64,000 nt of DNA from G963708235 sp963708235 (GCA_963708235.1 OY970200.1:3472001-3536000); one strand, 5' to 3'. Counted from the first letter of the stretch, positions 34,972-43,701 are shown. Numbers and translations: made by a program. The notes: generated by a model not told the origin, from the sequence alone.

Positions 34972-35925
34972 TCAGTCGAGAAAGCCCTGGGTGCGCATCC
35001 AGTCGTCGTTGAAGATCTTGCCGAGGTAGTTGCGGCCGGAGTCGGGGAGGATGACCACGGTGAGCAGGTCGGGGAACTCCTCGGCAATGCGGAGGGCCCC
35101 GGCGACGGCCATCCCGCAGGAGCCTCCGACCAGCAGCCCTTCGACGGCGGCGAGGGTCCGCGTCATGTGGAAGGCGTCGGCGTCGCTGACCATCTCGTAG
35201 CGGTCGACGATCCCGGGGTCGAACGTCACCGGCCAGAAGTCCTCGCCGACCCCCTCGGTGAGGTAGGTGGTGACGTCGTCGTCGGAGTCGGCGGTGTAGA
35301 TCGAACCCTCGGGATCGACACCGACCACCATCAGGTCCGGGTTGCGGGACCTCAGATACTTTGCGGTGCCGGTGATGGTGCCGCCGGTGCCGACCCCGGC
35401 GGCGAGGACACCGATCTGGCCGTCGGTCTGGCTCCACAGCTCCGGACCGGTCGACTCGACGTGGGCCTCGGGGTTGGCCGGGTTGGAATACTGGTCGGGG
35501 CGGTAGGCGCCGGGTATCTCACGGGTGAGGCGGTCCGCCACCGAGTAGTACGACTCGGGATCGTCGGGAGCGACATCGGTCGGGCACACCACCACCTCGG
35601 CGCCATAGGCACGCAGCAGGTCCTGTTTCTCCTTGGACTGCTTGTCGGCCATCACCGCTACCAGCTTGTAGCCACGCAACGCCGCCACCATCGCCAACCC
35701 GACCCCGGTGTTGCCGCTGGTGGGCTCGACGATGGTTCCCCCCGGCTTCAGCCATCCGTTGGCCTCGGCACGTTCGATCATCGGCAGGGCGATGCGGTCC
35801 TTCACCGACCCACCCGGGTTGAGTTGCTCCAGCTTGGCCACCAGGTTCCCCGGCGGATGCAGTCGTCCCAGCCGGACCAGCGGAGTGTTCCCGACGGCGG
35901 CGATCACGTCTTGGTGGATTTCCAT
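34972..35925 (-). CDS. Cystathionine beta-synthase / cysteine synthase family, without CBS domains
   Basis: This 317-residue fold-type II PLP enzyme has GNTPLVRL, NPGGSVKDRIA with Lys42 as the PLP lysine, PTSGNTGVGLA, GVGTGGTITG and GGSCGMAV. The sequence resembles mycobacterial cystathionine beta-synthase (DPESYYSVADRL, QYSNPANPEAH, EGVGEDFWP) more than CysK. The C-terminal CBS pair found in that enzyme is missing, and the protein ends at FNDDWMRTQGFLD. It would condense serine or O-acetylserine with homocysteine or sulfide. Together with the gamma enzyme at 4404, reverse transsulfuration from methionine to cysteine is possible. Confidence 0.87.
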   Translation of the reverse strand: MEIHQDVIAAVGNTPLVRLGRLHPPGNLVAKLEQLNPGGSVKDRIALPMIERAEANGWLKPGGTIVEPTSGNTGVGLAMVAALRGYKLVAVMADKQSKEKQDLLRAYGAEVVVCPTDVAPDDPESYYSVADRLTREIPGAYRPDQYSNPANPEAHVESTGPELWSQTDGQIGVLAAGVGTGGTITGTAKYLRSRNPDLMVVGVDPEGSIYTADSDDDVTTYLTEGVGEDFWPVTFDPGIVDRYEMVSDADAFHMTRTLAAVEGLLVGGSCGMAVAGALRIAEEFPDLLTVVILPDSGRNYLGKIFNDDWMRTQGFLD

Positions 35926-35994
35926 GAGGAAAGACGGTATCAGGTGGAGCCCGGCATGGGCCGGACGAGGCGCTGGCGGGCGGTGCGATCCGCC

Positions 35995-36327
35995 CTACTC
36001 GATCACCAGGAACGAGGCCTGCCGGTCGTCGGCGAACGCCACGATGGTCTCGCGGCCCCGTTGGATCGCCTGCTCGATGTCGCTCGTCGTGCAGTTGCCC
36101 AGGCGCACCCAGATGAGCTTCGGCGGTGGTCCGTCGACCAGCGCCTTCTGGTGGAAGTCTTCGTCCTTGGAGACGATGAGGTAATCGCGCTCCTTGGCGT
36201 GATCCCAGATCTGTTGATCCGCGGCGGACTCCAGACCGATCAGCACGACGTGTGTCGACCCAGGGAAGGTCGCCGCAAGACGGTCGATCAGCTTCCGCGA
36301 GATGTTGGCGTCGAGCAGCAGCTTCAC
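35995..36327 (-). CDS. DUF5615 PIN-like toxin
   Basis: This 110-residue protein begins MKLLLDANISRKL, with the acidic residue of a PIN-like nuclease, and continues SKDEDFHQKAL and PPKLIWVRLGN, the pattern of DUF5615 Mut7-C-like toxins. It overlaps the DUF433 gene by 4 bp (ATGA), the standard layout of this toxin-antitoxin type. It probably cleaves RNA when unchecked. The frame is intact, whereas its antitoxin partner is not. Confidence 0.82.
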   Translation of the reverse strand: MKLLLDANISRKLIDRLAATFPGSTHVVLIGLESAADQQIWDHAKERDYLIVSKDEDFHQKALVDGPPPKLIWVRLGNCTTSDIEQAIQRGRETIVAFADDRQASFLVIE

Positions 36328-36544
36328 GCTCCGGAGACGAGCTTCCGTTCGCGGTCGGCGGCGAAGGCGAGGCAGGCCCGGATGTCCTCGGGCTCCAGCT
36401 CCGGGAAGTCGTCGAGGATCTGCGCCTCGGTCATCCCCGACGCCAGATAGTCGAGCACGTCGTAGACCGTGATCCGCAGGCCGCGAATGATCGGCTTGCC
36501 CCGCGTTTGCCGGGATCGGTGGCGATGCGTGTGAGATATTCCAT
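36324..36544 (-). pseudogene. DUF433 antitoxin, frameshifted
   Basis: Reading from ATG 36544 gives MEYLTRIATDPGKRG, the normal DUF433 start. The conserved remainder KPIIRGLRITVYDVLDYLASG to the end is in another frame. Adding one G to the GGGG run (complement of 36499-36502) restores GGKPIIRGLR exactly. The C-terminal part with LEPEDIRACLAFAADRER is intact. An intact toxin beside a broken antitoxin would be harmful, so a homopolymer sequencing error is likely. Confidence 0.75.
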
Positions 36545-36684
36545 CAAACCGGATTCTAGGAGTCGCGCACCCAGGACCCCGCAACCGGACGACCTGACCA
36601 CGCATCAATTTGGCCGGACCCGCCTTTGGTCAAGCACCGCCACGAACCCCTCTTCCGGAACCGGACCGGACTGCGTCCGGAGGA

Positions 36685-37833
36685 TCAGCGAAGCAAGCGC
36701 AGTCGGTCGATGGCGGTGCGCAGGGTGGCTTCGTTCTTGCAGAAGGCGAAGCGGATGAGGGCGGCGCCGTCGGCGGGGTTGTGATAGAAGGCGCTGGGGG
36801 GGATGGCGGCGACGCCGATCTCGGTGATGAGGTGTTTGGCGAAGGTGACGTCGTCGGCGAAACCGAATGCCCGGTGGTCGGCGAGGATGAAGTAGGTGCC
36901 TTCGGGGAGGAACACCTCGAAGCCGAGCTGATCAAGGGCCTCGGCGAGCAGGTCCCGTTTGCGGCGGTAGCCGGCGACGAACTCCTCGAAGTAGCTGTCT
37001 GGGGCGTGCAGCGCCGCCACGGCGCCGTGCTGGAGCGGGGTGGCGGTGGCGAAGGTGAGGTAGTTGTGGGCGGCACGGACACCGGCGGTGAGCGGCTCGG
37101 GGGCGATGGCCCAGCCGACCTTCCAGCCGGTGAGCGAGAAGGTCTTACCCAGCGAGGACAGGGTGACGGTCCGTTCCCACATCCCGGGGAGGGTGGCGAT
37201 GGAGCGATGCTCACCGCTGAACACCAGTCGCTCGTACACCTCGTCCGAGAACACCAGGGCGTCGTTGGCCTGAGCCGCCTCGGCGACGATGGCCAGTTCG
37301 TCGGCGTCGAACACCCGACCCACCGGGTTGTGCGGGGTGTTGATCACGATGGCCCGGGTCTTGGGGCCGACGGCGGCGGCCAGCGCCTCCCGTTGGATCC
37401 GGAAGTTCGGCGGCCGGAGCGTGACATGGCGCAACGTGGCGCCGGAAAGGGCGGCGCCTGCCGGGTAGGCGTCGTAGTAGGGCTCGAACACCACGATCTC
37501 GTCACCCGGTTCGACCAGCCCCAGAAACGTCGCCGCCAGCGCCTCGGTGCAGCCGGAGGTGACGGTGATCTGGGCGTGGGGGTCGACCTCGAGCCCAGTG
37601 TCGCCCCGGAACCGGGCGGCGATCGCCTCGTTGAGCTGCGGCACCCCCTGGGTACGGGCGTACTGATTGTCGCCACGATCCATGGCGGCGACGGCGGCCT
37701 GCTTGACGAACTCGGGGCCGTCGAAGTCGGGAAACCCCTGACCCAGGTTTATCGCTCCGTGCTCGATGGCGAGCGCCGTGTTCTCGGCGAACACGGTCTG
37801 CCCGAAACCCTTCCAACGACCGGCGACCTGCAT
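36685..37833 (-). CDS. Class I/II pyridoxal-phosphate aminotransferase
   Basis: This 382-residue aminotransferase of the AAT-I fold has NLGQGFPDFDGP near the N-terminus, NTPHNPVGRVF with the PLP-contacting Asn170, SDEVYERL with Asp197, SSLGKTFSLTGWKVGW with the Schiff-base Lys230, and RFAFCKNE with the substrate-carboxylate Arg. The order and length match the group containing kynurenine/methionine aminotransferases and DapC-type succinyl-diaminopimelate aminotransferase; the substrate cannot be told. It lies back to back with csoR, sharing a 115-bp region that contains the copper operator. Confidence 0.85.
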   Translation of the reverse strand: MQVAGRWKGFGQTVFAENTALAIEHGAINLGQGFPDFDGPEFVKQAAVAAMDRGDNQYARTQGVPQLNEAIAARFRGDTGLEVDPHAQITVTSGCTEALAATFLGLVEPGDEIVVFEPYYDAYPAGAALSGATLRHVTLRPPNFRIQREALAAAVGPKTRAIVINTPHNPVGRVFDADELAIVAEAAQANDALVFSDEVYERLVFSGEHRSIATLPGMWERTVTLSSLGKTFSLTGWKVGWAIAPEPLTAGVRAAHNYLTFATATPLQHGAVAALHAPDSYFEEFVAGYRRKRDLLAEALDQLGFEVFLPEGTYFILADHRAFGFADDVTFAKHLITEIGVAAIPPSAFYHNPADGAALIRFAFCKNEATLRTAIDRLRLLR

Positions 37834-37888
37834 GGCCGGTCACGTTAGCGGCCGGGGTGGATGACCACCGATGGCAGCAGCGGAGCCG

Positions 37889-37920
37889 TGTAGACCCCTC
37901 CCCCGGTGGGGTGGGAATAC
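37889..37920. promoter_or_regulatory. CsoR-type copper operator
   Basis: GTAGACCCCTCCCCCGG followed by TGGGGTGGGAATAC is the GC-rich pseudo-palindrome typical of CsoR sites (G runs flanked by GTA and TAC). It lies 29 bp before csoR and would repress the operon when copper is low. Confidence 0.75.
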
Positions 37921-37948
37921 CCGTCGCTCGGAATGAGTTGGTCGGACC

Positions 37949-38254
37949 ATGAAACAGGAACACAAGACCGGGGCGCTCAACCGTCTCAAGACCGTGCGCG
38001 GCCACCTCGACGGGGTGATCGCCATGGTGGAGAACGAACGCTACTGCCCCGACATCATGAAACAGGTGTCGGCGTTGCAGGGATCGCTGGAGAAGGTCAA
38101 CCGGCTGCTGCTCCAGAACCATGTCGAGACGTGCGTGATGCACGCCGTGGCCGCAGGCGAGAGCGAACGGATCGTCGACGAGTTGATGGAGACCCTCCGC
38201 TACACCCCCGCCGTCACCGGCCCGACCAGTCAGGAGCCCGAACTCGATGCCTGA
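37949..38254 (+). CDS. csoR: CsoR-family copper-sensing repressor
   Basis: This 101-residue all-alpha repressor has the Cu(I)-binding triad of CsoR proteins: Cys33 (RYCPDIMKQ), His58 and Cys62 (NHVETCV). The N-terminal KTGALNRLKTVRGHL carries the conserved Arg/Lys and His of the second coordination shell. It should bind the operator just upstream and release it on binding Cu(I), inducing copZ and copA. The copZ start overlaps its end by 8 bp. Confidence 0.92.
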   Translation: MKQEHKTGALNRLKTVRGHLDGVIAMVENERYCPDIMKQVSALQGSLEKVNRLLLQNHVETCVMHAVAAGESERIVDELMETLRYTPAVTGPTSQEPELDA

Positions 38255-38474
38255 AACCGCCAACCCGACCACGCTCACCCTCGATGTTCCCGACATCTCG
38301 TGCGGGCACTGCAAGGAGTCGATCGAAGCCGCCGTCGCCGACCTCGATGGGGTCGCCTCGGTGGAGGTGACCATCGACACCCGCACCGTCGAGGTCGCCT
38401 TCGACCCGACCACGGCCACCCGGGCTCGGATCGTCGATGCGATCGAGGCCCAGGGCTACGCCGTCGCCACTTGA
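38247..38474 (+). CDS. copZ: Copper chaperone with HMA domain (CopZ-like)
   Basis: This 75-residue single HMA domain has the metal-binding CGHC (Cys19, Cys22) in VPDISCGHCKESIEAAV. It would carry Cu(I) in the cytoplasm to the P-type ATPase encoded 42 bp downstream. The motif is CxxC with Gly-His between, common in actinobacterial CopZ. It overlaps csoR and is translationally coupled to it. Confidence 0.9.
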   Translation: MPETANPTTLTLDVPDISCGHCKESIEAAVADLDGVASVEVTIDTRTVEVAFDPTTATRARIVDAIEAQGYAVAT

Positions 38475-38516
38475 GCCGGCCTCCCCACCTGCCCTCCCCC
38501 ACACCATGGAACCGCG

Positions 38517-40700
38517 ATGCCTGAACCCGTGATCTCCCGAACCGCCACCATCGGCACCGACCGGGTCGTCTTCGATGTAGAGGGGATGACCTGTGCGTCG
38601 TGTGCGTTGCGGATCGAGCGCGTGCTGTCCCGCCAGGACGGGGTCTCCGAAGCCACGGTCAGCTTCGCCGGTCAGGAGGCCCGGGCTTCGGTGACGCCCG
38701 GCACCGACCTCGCCGGTCTCCAGGCCGCCGTCGAGCGCATCGGCTATCACCTGGACCCAGTGAGCGACGACACCGACCGCACCTCACCGGTGGAGCGCTA
38801 CGCCGCCGAAGCCAGGTTCCAGCGACGCAACGTCATCGCCGCCGCCACCCTCAGCCTGCCGCTGATGGTCATCGCCATGAGCAACCTCCACGGCATGGGA
38901 TGGCGCTGGGCGCAGTTCGTCCTGGCCACTCCGGTGGTGTTCGTCTTCGGTTGGCAGTTCCACCACAACGCCGCTCTCCGCCTCCGCAGCGGTGGCGCCT
39001 CGATGGACACCCTCATCTCGCTGGGGTCGATCGCCGCCTGGAGCTACTCCACCTGGGCGCTGTCGAGCCACGAACATCTCTACTACGAGACCGCCGGGAT
39101 GATCGTCACCTTGATCCTGCTCGGGCGGTACTTCGAGGCCCGCGCCAAGGGGCGCGCCTCCAACGCCGTGGAGCGGCTGCTGGCGCTCGGCGCCAAACAG
39201 GCGCGGGTGGTGCGTGGCGGTGAGACGGTGATGGTGGACCCGCTGGAACTCGCCCCGGGCGAGACCGTGGTGGTCCTCCCCGGTGAGAAGATTCCGATCG
39301 ACGGAGTCGTCACCGGCGGGGGTTCCATGGTCGACGAGTCGATGCTGACCGGTGAGGCGGAGGCGGTGGAGCGCAACCCCGGGGATCCGGTGTTCGGGGC
39401 CACGGTGAATCAGCAGGGTCGTCTCGAGATCGAGGTCACCAAGGTCGGGCCCAACACCGCCCTGGCCCAGATCGTCCGGCTGGTCGAGGAGGCCCAGGCC
39501 ACCAAGGCTCCGGTGCAGCGGCTCGCCGACCGGATTTCCGGGGTGTTCGTTCCGGTGGTGATCGTGGTGGCGTTGGTCGTGTTCGCCGCCTGGTGGGTCG
39601 GGTCCGGTGACGTTTCGACGGCGATGCGCAACGCCGTCGCCGTGCTCATCATCGCCTGCCCCTGTGCCCTGGGGCTGGCGACTCCGACCGCCATCATGGT
39701 GGGGAGCGGCCGTGGCGCCGAGATGGGGGTGTTGTTCAAGAACGCCGCCGTCTTCGAGCGTGCCGGTGGTCTCGACACCGTGGTGTTCGACAAGACCGGG
39801 ACCCTCACCCAGGGGGCGATGACCCTGGCCGGGACCCGCAGCGACGGCGACGAAGACCGCTTCCTCACCCTGGTCGGCTCGATCGAGGCGGCAAGCGAAC
39901 ACCCCATCGCCCGTGCCGTCACCCTCGGGGTTGAGCAGCGTGACCTGCCCCTGCTTCCGGTGAGCGGATTCACCGCGGTGTCGGGTGGTGGCGCCGTGGG
40001 CACCGTCGATGGGATCGAGGTCACCGTGGGCACTCCCCGACTGATGACCGAACGGGGTCTGACCGTCGCCGACCGGCACCGGACCGCCCTTGCCGAACTC
40101 GGCGAAGCGGGCCACACCACGTTCATGGCGGGGTGGGACGGGGCGGTGCGCGGGGTGCTCGCCGTCGCCGACACCCTCCGCCCCACGGCAGTGGCCGCCG
40201 TCGCCACGCTGCACCGGCAGGGACTGACCACCGCCCTGCTCACCGGGGACCATCACACCGTCGCCGACCGGATCGCCGCCGAGGTGGGGATCGACCGGGT
40301 TCTCGCCGAGGTCCTCCCCGGTGACAAGTCTGCCGAGATCACCCGGCTCCAGGAGTCGGGGCTGCGGGTCGGGTTCGTCGGTGACGGAATCAACGATGCC
40401 CCCGCCCTCACCACCGCCGATCTGGGGATGGCGGTGGGTACCGGCACCGATGTCGCCATCGAGGCCGGCGATGTGGTGCTGATGTCCGGCGACCCGGCGC
40501 TGGTGGCCACCGCGCTCGGGCTGGCCCGGGCCACCTTCCGCACCATCCGTCAGAACCTGTTCTGGGCTTTCGCCTACAACACCGCCGCCATCCCGCTCGC
40601 CGCCGCCGGTCTCCTCGACCCGATGATCGCCGCCGCCGCCATGGCGCTCTCCAGCGTCTCGGTCGTCACCAACTCGCTCCGGCTCCGCCGCTTCATCTGA
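38517..40700 (+). CDS. copA: Copper-exporting P1B-type ATPase
   Basis: This 727-residue heavy-metal ATPase pumps Cu(I) out of the cytoplasm. The N-terminal HMA domain has GMTCASC (Cys26, Cys29). Membrane helices start near residue 105. The actuator domain carries MLTGEAE, and the membrane metal site is CPC at 381-383 (ACPCALGLATPTA). The phosphorylated Asp425 lies in DKTGTLTQG, with SEHPIARAV in the nucleotide domain and GDGINDAPAL near the end. One HMA domain and the CPC motif mark the copper (IB-1) type. It is the last gene of the csoR-copZ-copA operon. Confidence 0.95.
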   Translation: MPEPVISRTATIGTDRVVFDVEGMTCASCALRIERVLSRQDGVSEATVSFAGQEARASVTPGTDLAGLQAAVERIGYHLDPVSDDTDRTSPVERYAAEARFQRRNVIAAATLSLPLMVIAMSNLHGMGWRWAQFVLATPVVFVFGWQFHHNAALRLRSGGASMDTLISLGSIAAWSYSTWALSSHEHLYYETAGMIVTLILLGRYFEARAKGRASNAVERLLALGAKQARVVRGGETVMVDPLELAPGETVVVLPGEKIPIDGVVTGGGSMVDESMLTGEAEAVERNPGDPVFGATVNQQGRLEIEVTKVGPNTALAQIVRLVEEAQATKAPVQRLADRISGVFVPVVIVVALVVFAAWWVGSGDVSTAMRNAVAVLIIACPCALGLATPTAIMVGSGRGAEMGVLFKNAAVFERAGGLDTVVFDKTGTLTQGAMTLAGTRSDGDEDRFLTLVGSIEAASEHPIARAVTLGVEQRDLPLLPVSGFTAVSGGGAVGTVDGIEVTVGTPRLMTERGLTVADRHRTALAELGEAGHTTFMAGWDGAVRGVLAVADTLRPTAVAAVATLHRQGLTTALLTGDHHTVADRIAAEVGIDRVLAEVLPGDKSAEITRLQESGLRVGFVGDGINDAPALTTADLGMAVGTGTDVAIEAGDVVLMSGDPALVATALGLARATFRTIRQNLFWAFAYNTAAIPLAAAGLLDPMIAAAAMALSSVSVVTNSLRLRRFI

Positions 40701-40797
40701 CCCGTCTCGTCCCACGAATGATCCGGGCCCGGGATCCGCGGCACTACGGGTTGTCCCGGGGTACCGTTTGCCGTAACGATCGAGGAGGACGACGCCA

Positions 40798-41112
40798 ATG
40801 CACGACCACCTACGACCTATCGAAAGACGCGTGCTCTCCATGCACACCGAGGGAGTCCCGGTCAGCGAGATCGGCCGCCGCATCCGGCGCAGCCCGGAAC
40901 ATGTCGAGCGGATGCTGGCCTGGACCGAGTTCCCCCGCCAGCGACCCCCCGCCCGCACCGCGGCATGGGCGATCCACCACCGGGTGCTGGCGTTGCGCGC
41001 CGCCGGCGAGAGCCACGAGGAGATCGGTCGCCGCTTCCACCGCAGCGCCCGCCACATCCGCCAGGTGGAAGGCATGGCCCACTACCGCAAGGGCCTCGAA
41101 CTGCTCGCCTGA
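40798..41112 (+). CDS. Small protein with two sigma-like helix-turn-helix units
   Basis: This 104-residue basic protein contains two similar helix-turn-helix segments, GVPVSEIGRRIRRSPEHVERML and GESHEEIGRRFHRSARHIRQVE, in tandem. Each resembles a sigma-region-4 or LuxR-like recognition helix pair. No ligand or dimerisation domain is present. GAGGAGG precedes the ATG. It could be a small DNA-binding regulator in which both HTH units contact DNA. I cannot name a family. Confidence 0.65.
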   Translation: MHDHLRPIERRVLSMHTEGVPVSEIGRRIRRSPEHVERMLAWTEFPRQRPPARTAAWAIHHRVLALRAAGESHEEIGRRFHRSARHIRQVEGMAHYRKGLELLA

Positions 41113-41184
41113 GCGACCGCCGCTGGTCGAGAAAGTTCCCGGCCATCCTGTTTGGGAACTCCATCCAACCGGTAGCCTTGTCGG

Positions 41185-42042
41185 ATGGATGTGATCCGAC
41201 GGTTCAACAAACCGGTGCTGCGACGGCCCCAGGCCGTCCTGGCGTTCGAGGGCTGGAACGACGCCTGCGAGGCCGCCACCGGGTCGGTCGAGTACCTGCT
41301 CGGCCAGGCGGCGGTGACCGAGCCGTTTGCGGTGATCGACCCCGAGGAGTTCTTCGACTTCCAGGTGCGCCGACCGATCGTCTCCATCGGTGACGGAGGG
41401 ACCCGGAGTCTGGCGTGGCCCACCACCAAGTTCTTCGCCGTCGAAGATCCCCACTCCGACCGTGACCTGGTGCTCGTGCTCGGCGAGGAACCCAGCTTCC
41501 GCTGGCGCACCTTCGCCCGGTACGTCACCCAGCTCCTGGTGGAGATGGATGTCGAGGAGGCGGTCATCCTCGGAGCGTTCGTCGGCCAGGTGGCGCACAC
41601 CCGCCCGGTCCCGGTCATCGGTGTCGCCACCGAGCCGGAGATGGTGCTCCGCCACGGTCTGCTCGGCTCCACGTACGAGGGGCCCACCGGGATCGTCGGG
41701 GTGCTCCAGGAGGCGTGCCGAGAGGTCGGGCTCCCCGCCATCAGCCTGTGGGCGGCGACCCCCCACTATCTCACCACCAATGCCAATCCGAAGGCCACCC
41801 TGGCGTTGATGAACCACACCGCCGAGATCCTCGACCTCGACACCGATGTCACCGACCTCGAGGAAGCCGCCGAGGCCTTCGACCGCCGGGTCAGCGAGGC
41901 GCTGGAATCGTCCGGTGACCTCGCCACCTACATCGCCGGTCTCGAGGCCAGGGAGCCGGGCAGCGACATGACGCTGGACCCGAACCAGACCGGCGAGCTG
42001 GTCTCCGAGATCGAGCGTTTCCTCCGCAGCCAGGACTCCTGA
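41185..42042 (+). CDS. PAC2-family protein
   Basis: This 285-residue protein has the PAC2 (proteasome-assembly-chaperone-like) pattern: AVLAFEGWNDAC near the N-terminus, RRPIVSIGDGGTRSLAWPT, VILGAFVGQVAHTRPVPVIG, GPTGIVGVLQEACREVGLPAISLWAATPHYL (here as family blocks) and a helical C-terminus. Bacterial members are common in actinobacteria and are often encoded near proteasome-pathway genes, but none is seen here. The function is unresolved. Confidence 0.85.
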   Translation: MDVIRRFNKPVLRRPQAVLAFEGWNDACEAATGSVEYLLGQAAVTEPFAVIDPEEFFDFQVRRPIVSIGDGGTRSLAWPTTKFFAVEDPHSDRDLVLVLGEEPSFRWRTFARYVTQLLVEMDVEEAVILGAFVGQVAHTRPVPVIGVATEPEMVLRHGLLGSTYEGPTGIVGVLQEACREVGLPAISLWAATPHYLTTNANPKATLALMNHTAEILDLDTDVTDLEEAAEAFDRRVSEALESSGDLATYIAGLEAREPGSDMTLDPNQTGELVSEIERFLRSQDS

Positions 42043-42140
42043 GCTGCCACTCAGCCGAGGCCCGGGATGACCCTGCGAGTTCCGGCCCCTCACCGTGGCT
42101 ACAATTTTGGTAGCAATATCGCCACATCCAGGAGGTCCTG

Positions 42141-42401
42141 GTGTCCGAGGTGGGAATCCGGGAGTTGCGGGACAATCTGAGCCGATACATCGGTCAGGTG
42201 CGCGACGGAGGCGAAGTCACGGTTACCGACCACGGTCGTGCCGTGGCCCGGATCGTTTCGGTTGATCAACCCCGGCTGCTCGACCGACTCATCGAGCAGG
42301 GCCTGGTCCAGCCAGCCTCGAGTCGGCTCCGTACACGGCCGCAGCGCCGCGTGGCTGCTTCGGAGCCGGTGTCACCACTGGTCGCCGAGCAGCGCAGGTG
42401 A
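42141..42401 (+). CDS. Phd/YefM-type antitoxin
   Basis: This 86-residue protein starts at GTG after GGAGG. EVGIRELRDNLSRYIGQVRDGGEVTVTDHGRAVARIV is the Phd/YefM DNA-binding and dimerisation domain (cited as short motifs: IRELRDNLS, VTVTDHGRAVARI). A toxin-binding tail follows. It overlaps the PIN toxin gene by 4 bp (GTGA) and probably autoregulates the pair. Confidence 0.88.
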   Translation: MSEVGIRELRDNLSRYIGQVRDGGEVTVTDHGRAVARIVSVDQPRLLDRLIEQGLVQPASSRLRTRPQRRVAASEPVSPLVAEQRR

Positions 42402-42835
42402 TCGCCTACTTCGATACCTCGGCGGTGATCCCGCTGATCATCGAGGAACCCCACTCCGAGGACGTCGGCGAGGTTTGGGACCACGCATCCCGATTGGTCA
42501 GCTCCCGGTTGCTGTACCCCGAGGGACGGGCTGCGCTCGCTCAGGCCCATCGGATGAACCGGCTCACCACCCGCCAACTCCGCACCGCCGCCCGGGATCT
42601 CGAGGTGCTGGGCGGTCAACTCGACCATGTCGAGGTGACGGACGACCTGGCGAACCGAGCCGGCGAGCTCGCCGAGGCGGCAGCCCTGCGGGGGTACGAC
42701 GCCGTCCACCTCGCCGCCGCCGAGTCGATCGCCGACGGCGATCTGGTGATGGTCACAGGCGATGCCGCTCTCCGACAAGCGGCGACCGATCTCGGCATGG
42801 CGGTGGTCATCCTCGCCAGTCGTCCCACCCCGTGA
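42398..42835 (+). CDS. VapC-type PIN-domain toxin
   Basis: This 145-residue PIN-domain ribonuclease has the conserved acidic residues in AYFDTSAVIPL (Asp6), YPEGRAAL, GYDAVHLAAA and VTGDAALRQA. It starts at GTG 42398 inside the antitoxin stop. Active toxins of this type cut tRNA or rRNA when the antitoxin is degraded. Both partners are intact here, unlike the DUF433/DUF5615 pair. Confidence 0.9.
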   Translation: MIAYFDTSAVIPLIIEEPHSEDVGEVWDHASRLVSSRLLYPEGRAALAQAHRMNRLTTRQLRTAARDLEVLGGQLDHVEVTDDLANRAGELAEAAALRGYDAVHLAAAESIADGDLVMVTGDAALRQAATDLGMAVVILASRPTP

Positions 42836-42963
42836 GGCGAGCGATCTCCGACGACAGGTGGCGATGGCACGACAGGTCCAGGGACCTGTCGTGCCGGGAC
42901 CTCACCACTGGTCACGTAGCGCTGGGCGAAGCGCTCGCGATCTCCGCCCCTCGTTGGAGGGTG

Positions 42964-43545
42964 TCACCCCTCGTCTACCCCGCCGCTCACCAGGTCCGCC
43001 TCGACCTCCAGCACGATCTGGACCTTGTCGCCCAGGGCGACACCGCCGCCGGGGATAGGCCCGTTGTAGCTGACACCGAAGTCGTGGCGGTTGAGCTCGG
43101 CGGTCGCCGAGAAGCCGGCCTTGGTGCCGCCTCGGCCGTCGGGACCGAACTCGGGGGCCTCGGCATGCAGGGTCACCTGCCTGGTGACACCCCGGATGGT
43201 CAGATCACCGTCGACGAAGAATCGCTCACCCCGGGCGCGTAAGGCGGTCGAGACAAAGGTGATGGTGGGGTGGTTGGCCGCATCGAAGAAGTCCGCCGAG
43301 CGGATGTGGTCGTCGCGCATGTCGTTGTTGGTGTCGATCGAGTCGACGTCGATGGTCACGGTGACGGTGCCGTCGAGAGGGTTGTCCGATGTGGTGATCT
43401 GGCCGTCGAACCTGGTGAACTGGCCGCGCACCTTGCTGACCATCATGTGTTTGATGACGAACCCGATGTGGGTGTGAACGGTGTCGATGGTCCAGGCTCC
43501 GGCTACGTGGCCGGGGATCGCGGTGTGCAGGTCGGTCGACGACAT
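42964..43545 (-). CDS. YceI-family lipid-binding protein
   Basis: This 193-residue protein has the lipocalin-like YceI barrel: WTIDTVHTHIGFVIKHMMVSKVRG, the ADFFDAANHPTITFVST block and the ATAELNRHDFGVSY block. No signal peptide is visible, so it may be cytoplasmic. YceI proteins bind isoprenoid quinones or similar lipids. GAGGAG lies five bases before the ATG at 43545. It is divergent from an HxlR regulator across a 156-bp AT-richer gap, which suggests control by it. The longer open frame upstream is spurious. Confidence 0.9.
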   Translation of the reverse strand: MSSTDLHTAIPGHVAGAWTIDTVHTHIGFVIKHMMVSKVRGQFTRFDGQITTSDNPLDGTVTVTIDVDSIDTNNDMRDDHIRSADFFDAANHPTITFVSTALRARGERFFVDGDLTIRGVTRQVTLHAEAPEFGPDGRGGTKAGFSATAELNRHDFGVSYNGPIPGGGVALGDKVQIVLEVEADLVSGGVDEG

Positions 43546-43592
43546 GGAGTCTCCTCGAGGATGGTGGTAGGTATGGTTCCTATTCGTTCCTT

Positions 43593-43600
43593 GGTATACC
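43593..43600. promoter_or_regulatory. GGTATACC palindrome in the YceI-HxlR gap
   Basis: This perfect 8-bp palindrome sits in the divergent gap (43546-43701), which is lower in GC than its surroundings and holds GGTATGG and GGTAAC relatives nearby. It is a candidate HxlR operator. Confidence 0.45.
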
Positions 43601-43701
43601 TTCACAACTCGGTAACTTTTTGGAACTACTCGCACTAGACTCCATTCCGAGCAGCCCGTCAAGAAGGCACTTCTACGTAACCTGGTTCTGCGGGGGTAAC
43701 C

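Noticed and set aside
38784..41075. A 763-codon minus-strand open frame opposite copA
   Set aside because: Gly/Asp/His-rich shadow sequence; copA on the plus strand is complete.
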